Shown in pieces: positions 46,906 to 58,675 of a stretch of 64,000 nt of DNA. Source of the stretch: Haematobia irritans. Lineage: Eukaryota > Arthropoda > Insecta > Diptera > Muscidae. The notes below the pieces were generated by a model that was not told the DNA's origin, ran no database searches, and saw nothing but the letters and a program-made list of their open reading frames with translations. The stretch spans positions 48,845,096 to 48,909,095 of the forward strand of contig NC_134400.1 of assembly GCF_050003625.1 (NCBI RefSeq). The letters are read 5' to 3'. A program made the position numbers and the translations under genes. The first letter of the stretch is position 1. The number at the start of each line of letters is the position of its first letter.

Positions 46906-47595
46906 TATTACTTACATGCTTACAGAAGCACTTTGATTTATTGCATACAGAAATAAAGTTATTCGCGATGGAGTTCAAGCGTAATAATGCGCAATAACTT
47001 CTGCGCATCTTTTTAGCACTGGCAGAATTAAATAGTGCCTGATATTCTTTGTTTCAGGTTCACATAATGATCATCACACTTTTTAAAAATATTTTTCAAA
47101 AGTTTGGCTTGCAGAGCCTCTAAGAGAAGCTAATTTCATCCGATCCGGCTGAAATATGGTACATTTTTCGTTTTGCAATTTTTCAAAAGTTCTCTATGAA
47201 GTTCAGAAAAAAAGTTCTCTATGAAGTTCAGAAAAATAGTTCTCTATGAAGTTCAGATTAGGCGACTAAACGGGCCAGTAAAGCACACGCAATTCTTCAT
47301 GGGAAATCCATTGCTTTAGCACCTTAAGGTGAGTATTAAGTTCGAGTTTAGCCGTTAAAATTGTAATTTTTTCACTAAAGTGAAAACTTAATCAGTAAAA
47401 AAGGCATAAAATTATACATATTTGTTGCAGATTTCATTATAACTTGATGGGGAATAGCCCAAAGCAAATTTTCACAAAGTTTGTATTTCTTAAAATCGTG
47501 AAAATTGGCGATTTTAGCGTCTAAACTCGAACTTAATACCTTTAGACGTGGGCGTGGGTGAAGGCTCAGTAACCTTTTTTTCTTCAAAATATTTT
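46906..47595. other. Spacer with HINE-B monomer scrap and 24-bp repeats
   Basis: A HINE-B monomer remnant at 47103-47165 (TTTGGCTTGCAGAGCCTC). Three units of AGTTCTCTATGAAGTTCAGA at 47187-47262. Pieces on both sides of the centre of 47330-47545 are mutually complementary (GTATTAAGTTCGAGTTTA and TAAACTCGAACTTAATAC). No gene. Confidence 0.55.
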
Positions 47596-48420
47596 TATAC
47601 CCTCCACCATAGAACTTTGTCATCCGTTTGTAATACATCGAAATATTGCTCTATGTACCCATGAAATATACTCGTATATATTCTGGCTCGTGGTGAAATT
47701 CTGAGTCGATCTAATAAAATCACGCTAACTTCCGAACGAAACAAGCTATCGACTTGAAACTTGGCATAAGTAGTTGTTATTGATGTAGGTCGGATGGTAT
47801 TGCAAATGGGCCACATTGGACCACTTATACTTATAGCCCCCATATAAACCGACCCCCAGATTTGGCTTGCGGAGTCTCTTAGAGAAGCAAAATTCATTCG
47901 ATCCGGTTGAAATTTGCTACGTGGTGTACGTATATAGTCTCTAACAACCATGCCAAAATTGGTCCATATTGGTATATAGTTATATATAGCCGATTTCCAA
48001 TCACACAAATTGGTCTATATCGGTTCATAATCTACCAAAATTTTATGTCTATAGAATTTTTAGTCAAAATTTTATTACTGTAGCAAATTGAGTCAAAATT
48101 TTATTTCTGTAGAAAACTTTGTCAAGATTTTATTGCTATAAAAATTTTGTCAAAATTTTATTTCTATAGAAAATTTTGAAAAAATTTATTTTTATAGAAA
48201 TTTTGTCAAACTAAATTATACACGTATTTAGTCGGCTTTTTTTAGTTTGATATAAAACACGTATGGACTAACATACAATTTAGAATATGGTGTTAGGAAG
48301 TTTTAAGATACCCGAGTAATTCTATTGTGGATGACAGTCTTTAGTATAAGTTTCTGCGCAACACATGGTGGAGGGTACATAAGATTCGGCCTGGCCGAAC
48401 TTACGGCCATATATACTTGT
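47596..48420 (+). mobile_element. HINE-B copy (B14), short
   Basis: The head hairpin is shortened (TATACCCTCCACCATAGAAC) and the GTCC block is deleted (GATCTAATAAAATCACG). Two monomers, a 29-bp array (48030-48210) and the tail with TTCGGCCTGGCCGAA and TATACTTGT follow. Confidence 0.83.
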
Positions 48421-50117
48421 TCTTAAAAATATTTTTTTTTTTTTAGTTTTTGTATGATGTCACACCGACTTCTAAAGCTCTATGTCTGATCGTTATGGTT
48501 GATATATCCAGTTGAAGTGAATTTTTGATTTATTTATATGATATTTGAAGGAATTGTTGTACAGTTCTTTTAATTTTACGATCTTCTTGTGGCATAGTCT
48601 TACGTTTCCTCTCCCTCTGTGCACAGATTTCGAACTTTCACTATTTACAATTCGGGACACGAGTAGTTTTTGGACTTTGTACGTTTCCTTTTTCCCATAC
48701 ACCAGCTTTAAAATCGTCCATAATTTGCTTTGTATTATGCTGATTATACTTTTTGTAGGTCATTTGATCGAATTATTCAAAAAATAGAGCATAACAGGGC
48801 TATGCCGATCAATTTATGACAAAATTATTCAACGAACTAAACGTTATTCTTTTAGTGCTCAATTTGTGCATTTAATTTCTCTTATTTTAGGTCATTATAA
48901 TTTTCTAAACTATAAAAATGCAAAAATAATGTCATTGAAGAAAAATTCACGGTGTTAGGAAAATATTTTAGACAGGAATCTTTAATTTAAATTCCTGTGC
49001 TTATTTTTTAGTAAAGAAATTATTCCAAAATAATGTCATTAAAGAAGAATTCCGAGAAAATCCCCATCAAAATTCCCAAAATTTGTGGAAAGTACCAAAG
49101 TTGCTAACTCAAAGCTTTGGTTCCCATCGATGAAAATATCCCCAATTTGGGGAAAACTCCCCAATACAGGAGCTAGGACAGGTTAAGTATAGTGGCATCC
49201 CGATATGCCAGGCTCATTCATTGTACTTATTACCCAGCTAAAGATCAACGAACGCACTTAAAACCTCAAAATTTGTATGACGTACCCACAAATATGGACG
49301 CATTTCCCCAAAAGTATGATTACTAGTCTCTAACAGGCCTTAGGAAAAAGGAAGCGATGTATTATAAAGATATGCTTACCATCTCCATTCCTCCCTTCCC
49401 ACATTCATCAGAATTTCAAATCCATACACACTTCACGATAGAAATCCATGTCCATCCATTCCTAAATAGCATAACACAATCGGAGGGTGAAGTCATGGTG
49501 GCAGGAACGCAAAACTGCCAACATCATGATTGTGTGCAGTGCGTTTGTATCAGGAGTGTGTTTATGTTGCTAAGTCCACTGACATTCGGATATGACAGTT
49601 TGAAATGATTATGCAGATTTGGGTATCACACTTGAATTTGCAACGCCAGCATTACTACCCGATTCATACGCTCTGTGGCACAACCATCGGGTGCTGTGGA
49701 CTAACTACGATGAACATTGCAACATTTCAAATGCAAAACCTCACAGGAGGGACTTAGCATTTGTTTAAATTTGCATTTTTATTTATTTATTTTTTTGTTT
49801 TCTGGGCTAAAGAGCTTTTGTTGTTGTAGCTCCAAATGTGGTAATGTGCAGATTTGCCCAATGTATGAAGTTGGTTTGCACTGAAAAAAAAATATTATCG
49901 GGAACACAGAAATTTGTTGTCCTTAAATTACGAATACAATTAGTGGCGTAGCATGGAAATTAAACTAAACTGTGAGCTATCGTAGCGATCAGCACTTTCA
50001 CAGTTCGGTCCTCAAAATTATGCCAGATGTGTCAAACTCTCGGGCGAAACAGCTTTTCGAGAAGAAATTTGAAACACTAATACACAACTGTGAGGCATGG
50101 TGAACAAAGATTCCTTA
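48421..50117. other. Unique DNA with one solo LINE tail, no gene recognised
   Basis: Long AT-rich unique stretch. A LINE tail fragment is at about 49186-49228 (GTGGCATCCCGATATGCCAG). An AAATAATGTCATT-GAAGAA motif occurs twice (48927 and 49030). The 83-codon frame at 49357-49608 has no known domain. It could be intronic, but I see no exon. Confidence 0.45.
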
Positions 50118-50265
50118 GTTCTTTATCGGTTTATATAGAGAAGTCTAAAAATAATTATGGACCGATATCAACCAATTCAACCGATTCGTAAGAAAATTTG
50201 TTCCTTCATGAGGCTTCAGTAGTGAAATCTTGGAAGGCAATTTATGGGGGTTATATATAATAATT
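50118..50265 (-). repeat. Diverged HINE-B monomer fragment
   Basis: CGGTTTATATAGAGAAGTC, ATTATGGACCGATATCAACC and TTATGGGGGTTATATATA are HINE-B words at reduced identity. Confidence 0.55.
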
Positions 50266-50283
50266 TAAAACCACGATGTTTTT

Positions 50284-52269
50284 TATACCCTCCACCATAG
50301 GATGGGGGGGTATATTAACTTTGTTATTCCCTTTGTAACATATCGAAATATTGGTCTAAGACCCCATAAAGTATATATATTCTGGGTCGTGGTGAAATTC
50401 TGAGTCGATCTGAGCATGTCCGTCCGTCCGTCTGTTGAAATCACGCTAACTTCCGAACGAAACAAGCTATCGACTTGAAACTTGGCACTAGTAGTTGTTT
50501 TTGATTTATGTCTGATGGTATTGCAAATGGGCCATACCGGTCCACTTTTACGTATAGCCCCCAAATTTGGCTTGCGAGGCCTCTAAGAGAAGCAAATTTC
50601 ATCCGATCCGGCCTAAAATATGGTTCATGGTGTTAGTATATGGTCTCTAACAACCATGCAAAAATTGGTCCACATCGGTCCATAATTATACATAGCCCCC
50701 ATATAAACCGATCCCCCGATTTCGCTTGCAGAGCCTCAAATAGAAACAATTTTCATCCGATATGGCTGAAATTTGGTACATGGTGTAAGAATATGGTCTA
50801 TAACAACCATGCAAAAATTGGTCCACATCGGTCCATGATTATATATATTTAGCCCCCATATAAACCGATCCCCAGATTTGGCTTGCGAAGCCTCAAAGAG
50901 AAGGAAATTTCGTCCGATACGGCTGAAATTTGGTACATGGTATAAGTATATTGTCTCTAACAACCATGCAAAAATTAGTCCATACCAGTCCATAATTATA
51001 TTTAGCCCCCATATAAAGCGAACCCCAGATTTGACCTCTGGAGCCTCTTGGGGAAGCAAAATTTATCCGATCCGCCTGAAATTTGGTACGTTGTGTTAGT
51101 ATATGGTCTCTAATAACCATGAAAAAATTGGTCCATATCGGTCCATAATTATATATAGCCCCCATATAAAGCGATCCCCAGATTTGACCTCTGGAGCCTC
51201 TAGGGGAAGCAAAATTTATCCGATCCGCCTGAAATTTGTTACGTTGTGTTAGTATAATGTCTCTAACAACCATTGGTCCATATCGGTCCATAATTATATA
51301 TAGCCCCATACAAACCGATCCCCAAATTTGACCTCCGGAACCTCTTGGAAGAGCATAATTCATCCGATGCGGTTGAAATTTGGTAAATTGCGCTAGTATA
51401 TGGGCGCTAACAACCATGCCAAAATTGGTCCATATCGGGCCATAGTTATATATAGCCGATCCGCCATCACACAAAAATTGGTCCATATCGGTTCATATTC
51501 ATGGTTGCCACTCGAGCCAAAAATAATCTACCAAAATTTTATATCTATAGAAATTTTTGTCAATTACTATGTAAATAGCATTAGTAGTTAAAAAATTTAT
51601 TGTTTGGTGATTTTTGTAATTAAATTTGAAAATTTCTGTTTTTTGTTTCACTTAAATAAATCAGAAATAAAATTTAAATAAAAAACATCAATCTTATGTT
51701 TTTTAATCGACCTATAGCCGAAACTATGATAAGTATTGCTTAAAAATAAAATAAAAATGTCAACGATAATCAATCAGAAATAAAAAATTTTAGTTCTATA
51801 GAAAATTTTGTCAAGATTTTATTTGTATAGAAAATTTTGTCAACATTTCATTTCTATAGAAAATTTTGTCAAAATTTATTTCTATAAAAAATTTTGTCAA
51901 AATTTTATTTCTTTGGACAATTTTGCCAAATTTTATTTCTATAGAAAATTTTGTCAAAATTTTACTTCTATAGAAAAATTTGTCAAAATTTTATTTCTAT
52001 AAAAAATTTTGTCAAAATTTATTGCTATAGAAAATTTTGTCAAACAGAATTATATACGTATTTTATCGGCCTGTTTTTTGTTTAATATATACCCCGTATG
52101 GACTAACATACAATTTAGAAGACGGTGTTAAGAAGTTTTAGGATACCTTGCTATCGGCAAGTGTTACCGCAACCCAAGTAATTCGATTGTGGATAACAGT
52201 TTCTACACAATCCATGGTGGAGGGTACATAAGATTCGGCCTGGCCGAACTTACGGCCGTATATACTTGT
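50284..52269 (+). mobile_element. HINE-B copy (B15)
   Basis: Head TATACCCTCCACCATAGG, GTCCGTCCGTCTG, and six monomers (50560-51500) with slippage deletions. The 29-bp array is in two blocks around an AT-rich insert (51560-51785). The tail follows, with GTTTAATATATACC, CCATGGTGGAGGGTACATAA, TTCGGCCTGGCCGAA and TATACTTGT. Confidence 0.87.
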
Positions 52270-52805
52270 TTTTTTTTTTTTTTTTTTGCGTGTGTATCCC
52301 AAGAGTATCCAAAAATATTGGGTTCGCTTTCTTTCAGTGTGGAGGCGGTGTCATCAACCACAATACAATCCGAACATCTATATTGTCGTGGTCGGTGCTG
52401 GGTATTCTGGGTATTCTGAGTATTCATGATTCATGGTGTGAGTGCGGGTAAGCATGATGGTGCATTGTTGCGCTCTTTGCAAATTATTCACGCCAAATCT
52501 CGATGTGAGCTGTGAGGATTTCTAAAGTAAACGAAGTTAATAGGAATCCAAATATAAATACATTCGTTTAGTTTTGCAATAATATAGTTAGAATTTTGCA
52601 TGAACTACGACGAATTTATGACAGTTTAAATTTGCTTTAGAAATTGCAACCAAATCGGGGTTCTATTCGCGTTGGCATTAAAATAGAAACAAGCTTTACT
52701 CATTGGTGTAGGAGGAAATTTCCCACATACCCCTTTAGGGAATACTTGAAGAGAATATGTATGTATAAAAATTGAGGTTGGAATGACCGAAACGTACACT
52801 GAAAG
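52270..52805. other. Unique DNA, no gene recognised
   Basis: It starts with a poly-T run and includes GGGTATTCTGGGTATTCTG. Nothing supported as a gene. Confidence 0.45.
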
Positions 52806-52810
52806 AAGTG

Positions 52811-53045
52811 GAGTCACCGTGTTGCAATGGTTAGCATTGCGCCGTGCATACACAAAGTCGTGGGTTCGATTCCTGCTTCGAACGAACACCAAAAAAAGTT
52901 TTTCACATTTCTGAGTGTTTCAAAGCTTCTCTAAGTTGTTTCACTGCAATGCGGAACGCCGTTCGGACTCGGATATAAAAAGGAGGTCCCTTGTCATTGA
53001 GCTTAACAAGGAATCGGGCAGCACTCAGTAATAAGAGAGAAGTTC
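52811..53045 (+). mobile_element. tRNA-derived SINE (N2), plus strand
   Basis: GGAGTCACCGTGTTGCAATG (A box region) and GGGTTCGATTCCTGC (B box), then the body CGTTCGGACTCGGATATAAA and TTGTCATTGAGCTTAACA match N1 (33838-34129). The LINE-like tail and (TAACC)n are replaced after GGGCAGCACTCAG, so it is 3'-truncated. Confidence 0.82.
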
Positions 53046-53120
53046 AGCCATTGTGTCTAGTATTTGTGAAATAAGCTCGCTATTTCATTTCAAAAGTCTT
53101 AGTTTTATAATTTTCTAATA

Positions 53121-53578
53121 CACTCAGTGCCAACTGAACTTTATTTTAGTTCATTTGTTGATTTTAGTTAAATGTTGCTCGATGTGAATAAATGTTCCTA
53201 ATTTGAATAGTTGTTTGCTTACTTTAATGACGTGAATTAAAAATAAGAACAAAATTGTGTTAAAATATAGTACACAATATTACTAAAGAAATAAAATAGT
53301 TCATATTTTCCTTAAATTGAGTTCATAAGTCTCTCAAATGAGTAAGATTTATTAAACTTGTACCTGTCTTGAACTTTTAACATTGTTTAAAATTTTTCCT
53401 TTAACATATGATTTTTTCTGAAAAAAGTGAAAAAAATTATTATTTTTAATAAATTTGCTTCAATTTGACAAAATGTATAAAATTATTGGGAACTTGTTGT
53501 AATTAGAAAACTATTTTAGTTAAAATTTTCTAAAATAAACCTACATTTTCTTTCATGACGGGTTTAGTTTTTTGGGTG
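53121..53578. mobile_element. MITE-K candidate, TTTAGTT/AACTGAA-rich
   Basis: A 458-bp segment between TA dinucleotides. The left end CACTCAGTGCCAACTGAACT and the right end, read on the other strand, CACCCAAAAAACTAAACCC match only loosely. The interior echoes TTTAGTT and AACT words. Boundaries are tentative. Confidence 0.4.
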
Positions 53579-53794
53579 TATTTAATTCATATTTTAATGT
53601 ATCTTCTTCACATCCACTAGATATAAATCTTCCTATATTTAAGTTTCATATGTTTAATTAACGGTTTTTATCTTTATTGTATCGAATGATTTTCGATATG
53701 AAGCGTTAATTTTCTTTGGAATTCGTGAAAAGAAAGCGAACCTAATCAAGATGAGAGAAAATGGTACTGTCTTTCTCCCAGCTTCCCAGTGTTA

Positions 53795-53990
53795 TTTCTC
53801 TAAAAAATTTTCTCAAAATTTTATTTCTATGGAATTTTTTCTCAAAATGTTATTTCTATAGAATTTATTATCAAAATTTTATTTCTATATAAAAATTTCT
53901 CAAAAAATTTCTTTATAGAAACTTTTTCCAAAATTTTATTTCTATAGAGATAAAAAAAAAATACTATTATTGGTAAAATTCTACTAACTG
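53795..53990 (+). repeat. Degenerate 29-bp array (HINE-B type)
   Basis: About seven units with AAATTTTATTTCTATAG cores and TTTTTTCTCAAAAT variants. It ends near CTAACTGTGGCAACCGTG. It may be the decayed array of the HINE-B whose tail lies at 54403-54610. Confidence 0.6.
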
Positions 53991-54219
53991 TGGCAACCGT
54001 GTTGGTAATACATATTTATGTTCTCGGTTATATACGTTGCATTTTCATGTTTTAAGATAATAAAGTACTTAGAACCATTTTTGATTTGTAAAGTTTGTTT
54101 AAATTTAACGAAAAATATTGTAGGGAAAATTGTTTGGGAATGCATGGGAAGTAGGGAACTTTTTTTGTCCTTGTAGCGTAAACCGAACATTTTCCCTGGC
54201 AACACTGACTATGAGCTAT

Positions 54220-54400
54220 AGTCAGATTGAGGCAAAGCACCCATAAACATGTACCCCTTAATTTTCTTGAATATGCAACTGCGGTTTATCTCCCATAACT
54301 ATATCAATGTTACCCCACAAATGCTTATGTTTACTAATTCAGTAGGTGTTATTTAGGTTATGATATAGTCGGCCCTGCCCGACTTTCTAATTTACTCACT
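54220..54400 (+). mobile_element. HINE-F 3' segment (F3), diverged
   Basis: ATAAACATGTACCCCTTAAT, CACAAATGCTTATGTTTACT and hairpin AGTCGGCCCTGCCCGACT with CTCACTTGTTT match F1/F2 at lower identity. It directly precedes, and may be inserted in, a HINE-B tail. Confidence 0.65.
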
Positions 54401-54402
54401 TG

Positions 54403-54610
54403 TTTGATTCAATATATGCCACGTATGGGCTTACGTACAATTGAGAAGACGGTGTTTAGGAGGTTGTAAGAAACCTTGCCATCGGCAAGCGTTACCGCAA
54501 CTTAAGTAATTCGATTGTGGATGTCGATGTTTAGAAGAAGTTTCTACGCAATCCATGGTGGAGGGTACATAAGCTTCGGCCTGGCCGAACTTACGGCCGT
54601 ATATACTTGT
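54403..54610 (+). mobile_element. HINE-B tail fragment (B16)
   Basis: GATTCAATATATGCCACG through CCTTGCCATCGGCAAGCG, CCATGGTGGAGGGTACATAA, TTCGGCCTGGCCGAA, TATACTTGT. Only the tail is present. It contains a second palindrome, TTGCCATCGGCAA, common to all HINE-B tails. Confidence 0.82.
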
Positions 54611-55899
54611 TTTTAACTGCGCTTATAAGAAAATAATTTTCATGTGATGATATATGAAACTATTAGGAAAATTTTCCACTTTTGTGATGTTTCACTGTCC
54701 CTGTTTTTATATAAATTTGCTTTTATCATGGCTATGGATTATGGCCTCATCATTGTTGGAAAAGGGTTTTCATTTCAATGCAAATCATCATGGCTTATCT
54801 TCATGTATACCTTTTATTGTTTCCTTTTTGTTTTTTTTTTTTTTTGTTCACATTATGTTGGATGAGTTGGTGATGATGATGACGATGATAAATCAATTGT
54901 ATAAACATTATTTTGTCATAGCAAATGCTCTTTTAAAAGTTTTTTTTGTTCGTTTGTTTGTTTGCTTATTGTTCCCATACAAGTATTGATATTATTAAGA
55001 GTGATTTATTGATGAAGTAACACCCGGTGACAAGGCAAATGAACAAAAACAACAATATCTCTGGCTGTAGCTATAGCTATGGCCATAAAAAGGACGACAT
55101 GATTATAAAAAAGAATCCAGAGGAGATGATATATTTCACTAAGAGCGTTAAGTGCCAGCAATGGAAGAGTGAATCACAAAAATAAATGTCAGCGAATTAA
55201 TTTAAGTATTTATTAATTTTGTTGCTTTATTTCAACCACGTTTGCCATTATCAACATCATGATATCCGCATCCCAAAAACAAAATGGAAGTGAATGTGCA
55301 TTTATACCATTTGGGCGCATATATTTGCAAGAGTACACTGAAAACACATATTGTCCTTATACCAAATATTAAGCCATTAAATTTACAGAACAATAAGGAG
55401 AAATTTCTTAAAAATAAAGAAGTTTTCATTATTAAAAAGATTAAATTATTATTGTGACTAATTTATCGAAATTTGTGAAAATCTGACTATATATATATAT
55501 ATATATATATAGAAGATTACATTGTATCTACTTTGAGAAAGAACCGGTAATAAATAAAGGTTTTATGGCCAAATGTGTGAAAATCGAGTGGTTGATATAT
55601 ATGGAAGATCAGCGCTACCGTTGTGCCACTTCAGTGGCATATATGCAACTTTTTTGGCCACTAAATGAGACCATTGTATGATTTCATGTCTCTTTTCCAA
55701 TAATGTGTGCCACTTTTCCATAATTTTAAATTTTATAGGAAGTTAACACCATTGCAATCACAGATGGAGAGTGAGAGAAAATATCCCTGGAACTTATGTT
55801 AATACAGTTAAATTTACCCTTATTTTCATGAAGCTCCGTTAGTGCTACGTTAGCTAACGAACTTTTAAACCGTGATATCTACATATCTGTCATCTTGCG
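54611..55899. other. Unique DNA with (TA)n, no gene recognised
   Basis: AT-rich. A (TA) run of about 14 units lies at 55483-55511. A poly-T at 54831-54845 creates a hydrophobic open frame that I do not credit. No exon-like signal is convincing. Confidence 0.45.
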
Positions 55900-56009
55900 T
55901 ACACGCAAAGAAAAAAAAACATTTGGAAAATGTGTACCGAAAACATTTTTCTTTTGTTGGAGTTTTTAGAATTGCTTCGAAAATTTTAAACTTTTATCAC
56001 CAAAAAAAT

Positions 56010-56083
56010 TCGTTTGCAGGGATCGCACCCACGACCCTTGGCATGCAAGTCGGATGTAGCAACCACTGCTCCACGGTGCCAAA
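56010..56083 (-). other. tRNA-like module 1 in MITE-J
   Basis: Minus strand: GCACCGTGGAGCAGTGGTTG (A box TGGAGCAGTGG) and GGGTCGTGGGTGCGATCCCT (B-box-like). Similar in layout to the tRNA-derived SINE head at 34129-34045. It is not a functional tRNA because the acceptor stem is not evident. Confidence 0.55.
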
Positions 56084-56203
56084 CTAAATGTTTGTTTCTG
56101 TTAAAAAAAACTTTGATTGTTCGGTTCGTGGGCGCCGCAAGCTATGCTATATAAATATAACTTATATGGATATTTATCTATTGATGACCATAACAGGTAC
56201 ATA

Positions 56204-57471
56204 AAGGGTGATACGGTCAAAATTTGGTCAAGGGAAAACGCGTGTAAATCGGTGAAATCGTTTATTTAAAAAATCAAATTAAATTTCTTTTTCAAGTTCA
56301 ATTAGTATAAAATTCAGTAAAAATATTCAGTTAGGCTTTCGCTTTTCCAAATCCGAATTGTCGGGCCTCACACTTGACACCTGTCATCAGATTTTGTACA
56401 GCCACCTTGTCCACCTTCTTCGCCGCAGAAAGCCAGTTTGTCTTGAACTGCTGCTCGTCCTTAGCAGTTTTTTTGGTCTTCTTTAGGTTCCGCTTGACAA
56501 TAGCCCAGTATTTCTCAATTGGGCGGAGCTCTGGCGTGTTGGGAGGGTTCTTGTCCTTGGGAACCACCTGCACGTTGTTGGCGGCGTACCACTCCATGGC
56601 CTTTTTACCGTAATGGCAAGATGCCAAATCCGGCCAAAACAGTACGGAACAACCGTGTTTCTTCAGGAAAGGCAACAGACGTTTATTCAAACACTCTTTC
56701 ACGTAAATTTCTTGATTGACAGTCCCGGAAGCTATGAAAATGCTGCTTTTCAAGCCACAGGTACAGATGGCTTGCCAAACCAGATATTTCTTTGCGAACT
56801 TTGACAGTTTTATGTGCTTGAAAATATCTGCTACCTTTCCCCTTCCTTTTGCCATATAAAACTCCTGTCCCGGAAACTGCTTGTAGTCGCCTTTGACGTA
56901 GGTTTCGTCGTCCATTACCACGCAGTCAAACTTCGTCAGCATCGTCGTGTACAGCCTCCGGGATCGCGCTTTGGCCGTCGTATTTTGTTTATCATCGCGA
57001 TTTGGAGTCACTACCTTCTTGTAAGTCGATAGTCCGGCTCGTTTTTTGGCTCGATGCACGGTTGTAGACGATACACCCAGCTTATTTGCGGCATCTCGGA
57101 GAGACCGGCAATTCTCTTTGTCGTCTCAGCGGCTTCCGGTTTTCGATTTCCCCCCGATCCAGACTTCCTGGCTGTCGACAAACGTTCCCCAAACACTTTA
57201 ATTACATTTGTAACGGTTGATTTGGCAACTTTTAGCGATTTTGCCAGCTTTGCGTGCGAGTAGCTCGGATTTTCGCGATGCGCGAGCAAAATTTTGATAC
57301 GCTGCTCTTCTTGCTTGGACGGCATTTCGAAACTGAAGAGTGAATTCCAAAATCAAAATAGGAGCAACATTCTACACACCTTCAAAATGAGGGGTGTTCA
57401 GGTTTTTTAAATGCAAAATTGCAAGAAATACGTCAAGTTTATATTGACCAAATTTTGACCGTATCACCCTT
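56204..57471 (-). mobile_element. DD37E Tc1/mariner element, near complete
   Basis: A 1268-bp element with identical 28-bp terminal repeats (AAGGGTGATACGGTCAAAAT then TTGGTCAA). TA lies on both sides (56202-56203, 57472-57473). MITE-J copy J1 shows the empty site GGTACATAGC at 23121-23130. Perfect repeats and a single frameshift indicate a recent insertion. Confidence 0.93.
56331..57325 (-). pseudogene. DD37E transposase, one frameshift
   Basis: Starts at ATG 57325 (MPSKQEEQRIKILLAHREN) with a helix-turn-helix around residues 22-45 (HAKLAKSLKVAKSTVTNVI). The frame is lost near 57115-57125. The correct continuation RSLRDAANKLGVSS reads in another frame and joins the 242-codon frame beginning at 57059. 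That frame has the catalytic residues D51 (MDDETYV), D144 (FWPDLASCHY) and E182 (ELRPIEKYW). The 37 residues between the last two define the ITmD37E group described in mosquitoes and other insects. The total, about 340 aa, is full length. C-terminus GFGKAKA is intact. A one-base indel is the only break seen. Confidence 0.9.
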
Positions 57472-57530
57472 TAGCTCAGTGGTTAGTGTGTTGGCTTACA
57501 AAGTGCATGGTCCGCGGTTCGATTCTCCGT
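57472..57530 (+). other. tRNA-like module 2 in MITE-J, 5' edge cut by DD37E
   Basis: A box TAGCTCAGTGG (57472-57482) and B box GGTTCGATTC (57516-57525). The DD37E target TA is the first two bases of the A box, and the TA duplication preserves the consensus. Copies at 23068-23124, 25568-25620 and 27612-27672 show it is part of a repeat. Confidence 0.65.
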
Positions 57531-57861
57531 CCAGGCGAAAGGTAAACAAAAAATTTAAAAATTTATAAAAATCGTATAATTTCTTCTACATTGTTGGTAT
57601 TACAGGAAAATGTGTTAAGGACTAAAAAACCTCGTGGATGTGAGGAAGATGTGAGGGAAAATGCTATTAGCAAAAAAACAATGTTTTTTTGAGTTTGTCT
57701 TTATGAAATTGTTTTTACATCCTGGAAAAGAATAAACGTTTATCACAAAAAGTATATACTTTTCTTCCAAATACACTTCCTTACAGCGAAAAGCAAATCA
57801 GAAACGAACTTTGTTTGTCTAAAATTTCGTTTGGGAGGAAAGAATTATTTTTTTGCGTGTA

Positions 57862-58103
57862 TATATTCCATATTCTAGTTAGAAACTTAACTGCTGAACA
57901 TTTTTCAGTTAAACTTAACCGGAGAAAAGATATTTCCATTTTTCTTTCTGTTAACCGCCAGTTAAAGCCTAACGGATCTACATGAAAATTTTACCAAACT
58001 ATTAGTAATCAGATTTTTCAAGAATTAACATAAATGACAAACAAATTAAATAATATACGATTTTTAGATCTGCATTACTTAAAAATTAATGATGACATAA
58101 ATT
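57862..58103. other. Spacer, nothing recognised
   Basis: AT-rich, with TTAACTG/CAGTTAA words (57895-57970). No feature supported. Confidence 0.4.
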
Positions 58104-58675
58104 GCCAGCAAAAAAAAAGCGTCGCCAAAAAAATAGCGAAAAAGTTCTTTTTGGATCCAGAAGTAGTGCAAAATTGACGCAGAAGCAATGAATTTAACAT
58201 GGGCTTGTCATAGAACGGATGTCCACCATTTCAACAGCCGTTGTACTGAATTTGCGTCACTTTTTACTCTGTGATTCGAATTCAGTGTTTTGAATGTGCA
58301 TTAAAAAATGTTGTCATATTTTGCCAAATAAATCATTTTTATATTTGTTATGAATTTAAATGCATTCTAACGCTTGTCTGAAACGTTTTAATTAAAATAT
58401 TTTGAAAAACTCCTAATATTTCATGAATGGATTTAGATGTTTTTCGACAACATTTCAATAATTTGTATCATTTTATTAATGCTTACTCTGTTTTTAACCT
58501 TTTTGAAACACAAAAATTAAATTTATCCATTAAAAATAAGAAAAATGTGAGTTATAAATAATTGAATTAAAAGAACTTCGTGTGTAGTGAAAATAAATAA
58601 CATCTTTCGGAGTACATCTTTTGGAAGTGCTTTTAAAATTGTGCCTTTGGAGAACTTCTCATTTTTGTTACTGGG
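58104..58675. mobile_element. MITE-H copy (H2)
   Basis: Left end CCAGCAAAAAAAAAGCGTCG, right end CCCAGTAACAAAAATG on the other strand. The interior matches H1 closely (GTTCTTTTTGGATCC, CGCAGAAGC, ATTTCAACAGCCGTTGTACT). TA at the right flank. Confidence 0.8.

Larger units (their letters stand above)
55902..57859 (+). mobile_element. MITE-J (J3), complete, with two tRNA-like modules and a DD37E insertion
   Basis: Flanked by TA (55900-55901, 57860-57861). Terminal repeats are CACGCAAAGAAAAAAAAA and, on the other strand, CACGCAAAAAAATAATTC. Without the DD37E element it is about 690 bp. It holds one tRNA-like module in reverse (56010-56083) and one forward (57472-57530). Coding capacity is absent, and TA targeting suggests Tc1/mariner-type mobilisation. 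Confidence 0.8.

Noticed and set aside
54644..54989. Hydrophobic frame suggesting a small membrane protein
   Set aside because: Hydrophobicity comes from T-rich DNA including a poly-T run. Two overlapping frames look equally hydrophobic.
56374..57263. Plus-strand frames in the DD37E element
   Set aside because: They are shadows of the minus-strand transposase, which has the catalytic motifs.
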